NCBI GenBank assembly: GCA_035707805.1
Contig: DASSTS010000035.1
Location: forward strand, 1-64,000
Direction of reading: 5' to 3'
DNA: 64,000 nt
From: Castellaniella sp035707805
GTDB taxonomy: Bacteria; Pseudomonadota; Gammaproteobacteria; Burkholderiales; Burkholderiaceae_B
Part shown: piece after piece, positions 57,235-64,000 of the stretch
Layout of the letters: each line of letters opens with the position of its first letter
Numbering within the stretch: position 1 is the stretch's first letter
Program-made: the position numbers and the translations under genes
The notes under the pieces: model-generated
What the model saw: the letters and a program-made list of their open reading frames with translations, nothing else
Told to the model about the DNA's origin: nothing
Database searches by the model: none

Positions 57235-57327
57235 ATGTCGACTTTACAACCGGGGTACCACTTTGCTGCCGTCAATCTTTCCCGAGGGGTCCGCAGGACT
57301 CGTCCCAGCAATCCTTGCCTTGGCTGA
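57235..57327 (+). CDS. Possible 30-codon leader ORF overlapping the carA start
   Basis: An ATG at 57235 follows a strong AGGAAGG (57223-57229). The frame runs 30 codons to TGA 57325-57327, crossing the carA start in another frame. Residues 17-23 (RGVRRTR) contain four arginines. carA itself starts with TTG and a weak ribosome site, so a leader peptide that couples or tunes carA translation is conceivable. GC-rich overlap with carA could produce the arginines by chance, so this is speculative. Confidence 0.3.
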   Translation: MSTLQPGYHFAAVNLSRGVRRTRPSNPCLG

Positions 57328-58432
57328 CGGTACCGTATTTCGAGGCGTTTCCATAGGCGCCGAGGGCTTCACCGTTGCCGAGATCGTGTTCAACACGGCC
57401 ATGACCGGCTACCAGGAAATCCTCACCGATCCCAGCTACAGCGGCCAGATCGTCACCCTGACCTATCCCCACATCGGCAACACCGGCGTCAACGCCGAAG
57501 ACGTCGAATCCACGCGCATCCACGCGGCCGGCCTGGTCGTGCGCGACTGCCCCGCGCGCGTGTCGAATTTCCGCGCCACCCAGTCCCTGCCGGACTACCT
57601 GAAATCCCAGGGCGTCGTGGCCATCGCGGGTGTGGACACCCGCAAGCTGACCCGCATTCTACGCGAGCACGGCGCCCAGGGCGCCTGCATCCTCGTGGGC
57701 GAGGACGTCGCCCGGGCGGTCGAACTGGCGCGAGGCTTCGGCGGCATGGAAGGCCAGGACCTGGCCCTCAAGGTCACCACCCCCGAGATCGGCGCCTGGA
57801 TGCAGGGCACCTGGCAGCTGGGACGCGGCTTCCGCCGCCAGGACAATACCGACTACCACGTCGTCGCCTACGACTACGGCATCAAGACCAACATCCTGCG
57901 ACTGCTGGCCGACCGCGGCTGCCGCATCACCCTGGTGCCCGCCACCACGCCCGTGGACGACATCCTGGCCCTGAATCCGGACGGCGTGTTCCTGTCCAAC
58001 GGCCCGGGCGATCCGGCCGCCTGCCAGTATGCCGTGGACACCTGCGAGGCCGTCCTGCAGCGCAGCATGCCGCTTTTCGGGATTTGCCTGGGCCAGCAGG
58101 TGCTGGGCCTCACGCTGGGTGGGCGCACCGTCAAGATGAAAACGGGCCACCATGGCGCCAACCACCCTGTGCAGGACCTGGACAGCGGGCGTGTCTTCAT
58201 CACCAGCCAGAACCACGGCTTCACGGTCGACGGCGACAGCCTGCCGGCCAACGCCCGCGTGACCCACGTGTCGCTGTTCGATGGCACGCTGCAGGGCTTC
58301 GAGCTCACCGACAAGCCGGTCTTCTGCTTCCAGGGCCACCCCGAGGCCAGCCCCGGCCCGCACGACATCCTGGTGCTGTTCGACAAGTTCATCGACATGA
58401 TGGCCCAGCGCAAAGCCCAGTCGTCCAAATAA
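57263..58432 (+). CDS. carA: Carbamoyl-phosphate synthase small subunit (glutaminase)
   Basis: This 389-residue subunit releases ammonia from glutamine for the CarB active site. The N-terminal domain has VFNTAMTGYQEILTDPSY. The class I glutamine amidotransferase domain has FLSNGPGDP, nucleophile Cys in GICLGQQVLG, and the His/Glu pair in FQGHPEASPGP. No ATG precedes the conserved N terminus in frame; TTG at 57263 is the best start, an uncommon and usually weak codon. carB follows after 16 bp. Confidence 0.93.
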   Translation: MLPSIFPEGSAGLVPAILALADGTVFRGVSIGAEGFTVAEIVFNTAMTGYQEILTDPSYSGQIVTLTYPHIGNTGVNAEDVESTRIHAAGLVVRDCPARVSNFRATQSLPDYLKSQGVVAIAGVDTRKLTRILREHGAQGACILVGEDVARAVELARGFGGMEGQDLALKVTTPEIGAWMQGTWQLGRGFRRQDNTDYHVVAYDYGIKTNILRLLADRGCRITLVPATTPVDDILALNPDGVFLSNGPGDPAACQYAVDTCEAVLQRSMPLFGICLGQQVLGLTLGGRTVKMKTGHHGANHPVQDLDSGRVFITSQNHGFTVDGDSLPANARVTHVSLFDGTLQGFELTDKPVFCFQGHPEASPGPHDILVLFDKFIDMMAQRKAQSSK

Positions 58433-58448
58433 CCCATACCGCCTCCCC

Positions 58449-61688
<3,240 letters not shown>

Positions 61689-61694
61689 GGCCGC

Positions 61695-62549
61695 ATGGCG
61701 GACGGTCCGCACGCGTCCGCCGGCACCGGCGCCTCCGCCGCGCCGGGGGCTTCGTCCCGACCCGTCCCGGCGGACACGCCCGGACGGGTTTTCATCACCG
61801 GCGCCAGCAGCGGCATCGGCGCCGCGCTGGCCCGCCGCTACGCGGCGCAGGGCGCCGTGGTGGGCCTGGTCGGACGGCGCCGCGAGGCTCTGCAAGCCCT
61901 GCTCGACGCCTTGCCGGGGCAGGACCACCGGATGTACGTCCTGGATGTCCGCGACCGGGCCGCGCTGCAGGCGGCGGCGGGGGATTTCCTGACCGGCGGT
62001 CCGGTGGACCGGGTCATCGCCAGCGCCGGCATCAGCGCCGGCACCCTGACCGAAGCGCCGGAGGACTTCGCCGTCTTCCAGGCCATCTTCGACACCAACG
62101 TCCTGGCCATGGTGGCGACCTTCGAGCCCTTCATCGCCTCGATGCGCGCGCGCCGCCGGGGGATCCTGGTCGGCATCGGCAGCGTGGCCGGGGTGCGCGG
62201 CCTGCCGGGCGCCGGCGCCTACAGCGCCTCCAAGGCCGCCGTGCGGGCGTATTGCGAAAGCCTGCGGGTGGAACTGCGCGGTTCCGGCGTGCAGGTCGTC
62301 ACCCTGGCGCCGGGCTTCATCGCCACGCCCATGACGGCGCACAACCCCTACCGCATGCCTTTCCTGATGCCGGTGGAACGTTTCGCGCGGCGGGCCGTGC
62401 GTGCGATCGAGTCCGGCGACCGCTACCGCGTCATCCCCTGGCCCATGGCCTGGGTGGGGCGGCTGCTGCGCCTCGTGCCCGACGCCCTGTATGACGCCGT
62501 GGCGTCCCGGCGCAAGCGCAAGCCGCGCATCGGCGAGGGCGCCCCATGA
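61695..62549 (+). CDS. SDR-family oxidoreductase
   Basis: This 284-residue short-chain dehydrogenase has TGASSGIGAALARRYA (about 35-50) and the catalytic Tyr/Lys in AYSASKAAVRAY. It then has LAPGFIATPMT. An Ala/Pro-rich 30-residue leader precedes the Rossmann fold, so translation might begin later than the ATG at 61695. It starts 6 bp after carB and may be cotranscribed. Substrate is unknown. The stop overlaps a terminator that serves the opposite strand. Confidence 0.85.
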   Translation: MADGPHASAGTGASAAPGASSRPVPADTPGRVFITGASSGIGAALARRYAAQGAVVGLVGRRREALQALLDALPGQDHRMYVLDVRDRAALQAAAGDFLTGGPVDRVIASAGISAGTLTEAPEDFAVFQAIFDTNVLAMVATFEPFIASMRARRRGILVGIGSVAGVRGLPGAGAYSASKAAVRAYCESLRVELRGSGVQVVTLAPGFIATPMTAHNPYRMPFLMPVERFARRAVRAIESGDRYRVIPWPMAWVGRLLRLVPDALYDAVASRRKRKPRIGEGAP

Positions 62550-62580
62550 AAAACCGGGCGTCCCCGAAGGAACGCCCGGT
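62549..62580 (-). terminator. Rho-independent terminator with UUCG tetraloop for the doxX side
   Basis: On the minus strand a 12-bp stem (62580-62569 with 62564-62553, one G-U) closes a UUCG tetraloop and is followed by four U residues. It starts 63 bp beyond the doxX-like stop. The U-run side overlaps the SDR stop codon on the other strand. Confidence 0.85.
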
Positions 62581-62642
62581 CTGACAGGATCGGAAAGCCC
62601 GCGGGGCTTCCCGCCGGCGGCCTGGCACCCAGGCCGCCCGGT

Positions 62643-63038
62643 TCAGCGCTGGCGCCGCGCGTCCAGGCTGAGCGCCCCGGCGCCGAAGGCCGCCAGCTGC
62701 AGCAGGCCGCCGGCGATGGCCAGATTCTTGAAGAAATGGATGGACTGGTTCATGTCGCCCAGCTGGTTATGGAAGAACAGGGCGGCGATGATCGTGAAGG
62801 CGGCCAGCACCAGCGCGCTCAGGCGCGTCCGATAGCCCAGGACCAGCAGGATGGGCAGCACCAGTTCGATGAAGACCGCTGCGCCGTAGGCCAGCGTGGG
62901 CAGGGGCATCCCGGCGGCGGCGATGTAGCCGATGGTGCCGGCGGGCGCGGCGATCTTGCCGGACACGCCGGTCCAGAACAGGATGGCGATCAGGATGCGG
63001 CCGATGAGGGAAAGGGTGTCGAGAGTACGGTTTTCCAT
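62643..63038 (-). CDS. DoxX-family membrane protein
   Basis: This 131-residue protein has four hydrophobic helices and the family sequence IGRILIAILFWTGVSGKI, then FIELVLPILLVLGYRTRLSAL and the end FFKNLAIAGGLLQLAAFG. DoxX-like proteins are small inner-membrane proteins linked to redox stress or quinone metabolism; the exact function is not established. The ATG at 63038 is preferred over an upstream start with no membrane sequence. Pirin is encoded just upstream on the same strand. Confidence 0.88.
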   Translation of the reverse strand: MENRTLDTLSLIGRILIAILFWTGVSGKIAAPAGTIGYIAAAGMPLPTLAYGAAVFIELVLPILLVLGYRTRLSALVLAAFTIIAALFFHNQLGDMNQSIHFFKNLAIAGGLLQLAAFGAGALSLDARRQR

Positions 63039-63130
63039 GATGTCGAATGAATGTGCAAAGGGTTGGAACAAGGGTTGGATAAAGCTCGGGTGAAACAGGC
63101 TGGCCCCGTCCCGGAGGACGGAGCCGGTAA

Positions 63131-63838
63131 TCATTGCGCGGCGGTGTCCACCAGGACCAGCTCGGCGTCTTCCAGGGCGGTGATCCGCAGGACGGGCTCG
63201 TCCTGGATGGCCGCGCCGTCGCGCGCCTCCAGCACGATGTCGTTGACCTCGACCTTGCCGGCGGCCGGCACCAGGTAGCCCAGGCGCTGCGCGCCGTCGA
63301 ACCTGTATTCGGCCGTCTCGCCCGCCCGCAGCGTGGCGCCCGACACGCGGGCCCGGGCGCGGATGGGCAGGGCGTCTTCGTCGCCGTCCAGGCCGCTGGC
63401 CAAGGTCACGAAGCGGCCGGAGCGGTCCGCCTTGGGGAAGGGCTGGCTGCCCCAGCAGGGCCGGCCGCCCCGGCGGTCGGGGAAGATCCAGATCTGGAAG
63501 ATCCGGGTGACCCCCGGTTCCAGGTTGTATTCCGAGTGGACGATGCCGCTGCCGGCGCTCATGACCTGGACGTCGCCCGCGGGCGTGCGGCCCTGGTTGC
63601 CCAGGTTGTCCCGGTGCGTGATGGCGCCTTCCCGGACGTAGGTGATGATCTCCATGTCCGCGTGCGGATGGGGCGGGAAGCCGGTGTTGGGCTGGATCGT
63701 GTCGTCGTTCCAGACGCGCAGGCCGCCCCAGTGGACGCGCCGGGGGTCATGGTATTCGGCGAAGGAAAAATGATGCCGGGCATCGAGCCAGCCATGGTGG
63801 GCGGCGCCCAGACCGGCGTACGGACGACGTTCGATCAT
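63131..63838 (-). CDS. Pirin-family bicupin protein (YhaK/quercetin dioxygenase-like)
   Basis: This 235-residue cupin has metal-ligand segments GFPPHPHADMEIITYV and GSGIVHSEYN in the first cupin. The start at 63838 (MIERRPYAGLG) matches family N termini. Some members oxidise quercetin, but physiological substrates are generally unknown. A pirin gene with doxX behind and a divergent regulator is a common stress-related arrangement. Confidence 0.9.
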   Translation of the reverse strand: MIERRPYAGLGAAHHGWLDARHHFSFAEYHDPRRVHWGGLRVWNDDTIQPNTGFPPHPHADMEIITYVREGAITHRDNLGNQGRTPAGDVQVMSAGSGIVHSEYNLEPGVTRIFQIWIFPDRRGGRPCWGSQPFPKADRSGRFVTLASGLDGDEDALPIRARARVSGATLRAGETAEYRFDGAQRLGYLVPAAGKVEVNDIVLEARDGAAIQDEPVLRITALEDAELVLVDTAAQ

Positions 63839-63974
63839 GATGGGTTCCTTTGAGGTCTGAATGATTGATGTGTGCAGTCTACGGGACCTGGATTGGTTCG
63901 AGAAGATCAACGATGGAATTTCATCCTTTCCAATTTTGATATGATCTTTCCTGTCATCCATGCAAGGAACCGCC

Positions 63975-64000
63975 ATGAAGGGACTGCCGGACCTAGAGGC
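63975..64000 (+). CDS. Start of a divergent gene, possibly a LysR regulator (partial)
   Basis: An ATG at 63975 follows AAGGAAC at 63964-63970 and gives MKGLPDLEA before the window ends. Divergence from pirin and the short leader are compatible with a LysR-family regulator, but nine residues cannot identify it. The gap 63839-63974 is AT-richer than its surroundings and presumably holds both promoters. Confidence 0.4.

Overview
The window looks like chromosomal DNA of a high-G+C betaproteobacterium of the order Burkholderiales, most like the family Alcaligenaceae (Bordetella/Achromobacter relatives). The reasons are a Bug-type receptor with TctA/TctB partners, aerobic CoA-thioester catabolic genes with an anthraniloyl-CoA monooxygenase-type fusion, and core gene orders familiar in that group (miaB-ybeZ-ybeY-corC-lnt, queA-tgt-yajC-secD-secF, ffs-dnaX-ybaB-recR, carA-carB). 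Family placement rests on protein resemblance only; no rRNA or marker search was possible.

Layout. 1-1466: the 3' end of a tRNA-Asp with a terminator, then a visibly less G+C-rich stretch that looks like a decayed accessory segment: a membrane-anchored unknown protein broken by an in-frame amber codon, a tiny remnant that resembles a HigB/Gp49-type toxin, and an intact antitoxin-like HTH gene. 1501-8925: a GNAT acetyltransferase, then a LysR regulator divergent from a catabolic operon (Bug receptor, CaiB/BaiF CoA-transferase, MFE-2-like dehydrogenase, MaoC hydratase, TctB, TctA) that should import a carboxylate, activate it to a CoA thioester and process it by hydration and oxidation. 9131-12028: a membrane GGDEF/EAL protein with a degenerate EAL domain. 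12093-17644 (minus): lnt, corC, ybeY, ybeZ, miaB. 17798-18430: a CopC-like membrane protein. 18487-24032 (minus): secF, secD, yajC, tgt, queA. 24138-25634: dacB.

25715-33719 is a second catabolic operon: a flavin monooxygenase/Old Yellow Enzyme fusion, SDR, MarR, enoyl-CoA hydratase, acyl-CoA dehydrogenase, aryl-CoA ligase and a Rid protein. It matches the aerobic 2-aminobenzoyl-CoA (anthranilate) pathway known from Azoarcus evansii. 33792-45148 holds upp, a three-gene elaB/yqjE/yqjK-like set, ubiD, a lytic transglycosylase, an aminotransferase, a degenerate FAD-oxidase-like protein, maeB, a coupled patatin-barstar pair and rsmE. 45284-49658 is tkt-gapA-pgk. 49678-52935 is 4.5S RNA followed by dnaX-ybaB-recR. 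53017-55751 is a NitT/TauT/SsuA-type ABC importer of unknown substrate. The 408-nt gap 55752-56159 holds a long nested inverted repeat and a 10-bp minisatellite. 56160-61688 has tal divergent from carA-carB, whose start is overlapped by a possible leader ORF. 61695 to the end: an SDR, DoxX and pirin genes, and the first codons of a divergent gene.

No prophage, transposase, integrase or CRISPR array is visible. The main unusual items are the nested inverted repeat plus minisatellite, the toxin remnant next to an intact antitoxin, the amber-broken gene, a Rid protein lacking the usual arginine inside an anthranilate-type operon, and the possible carA leader ORF.
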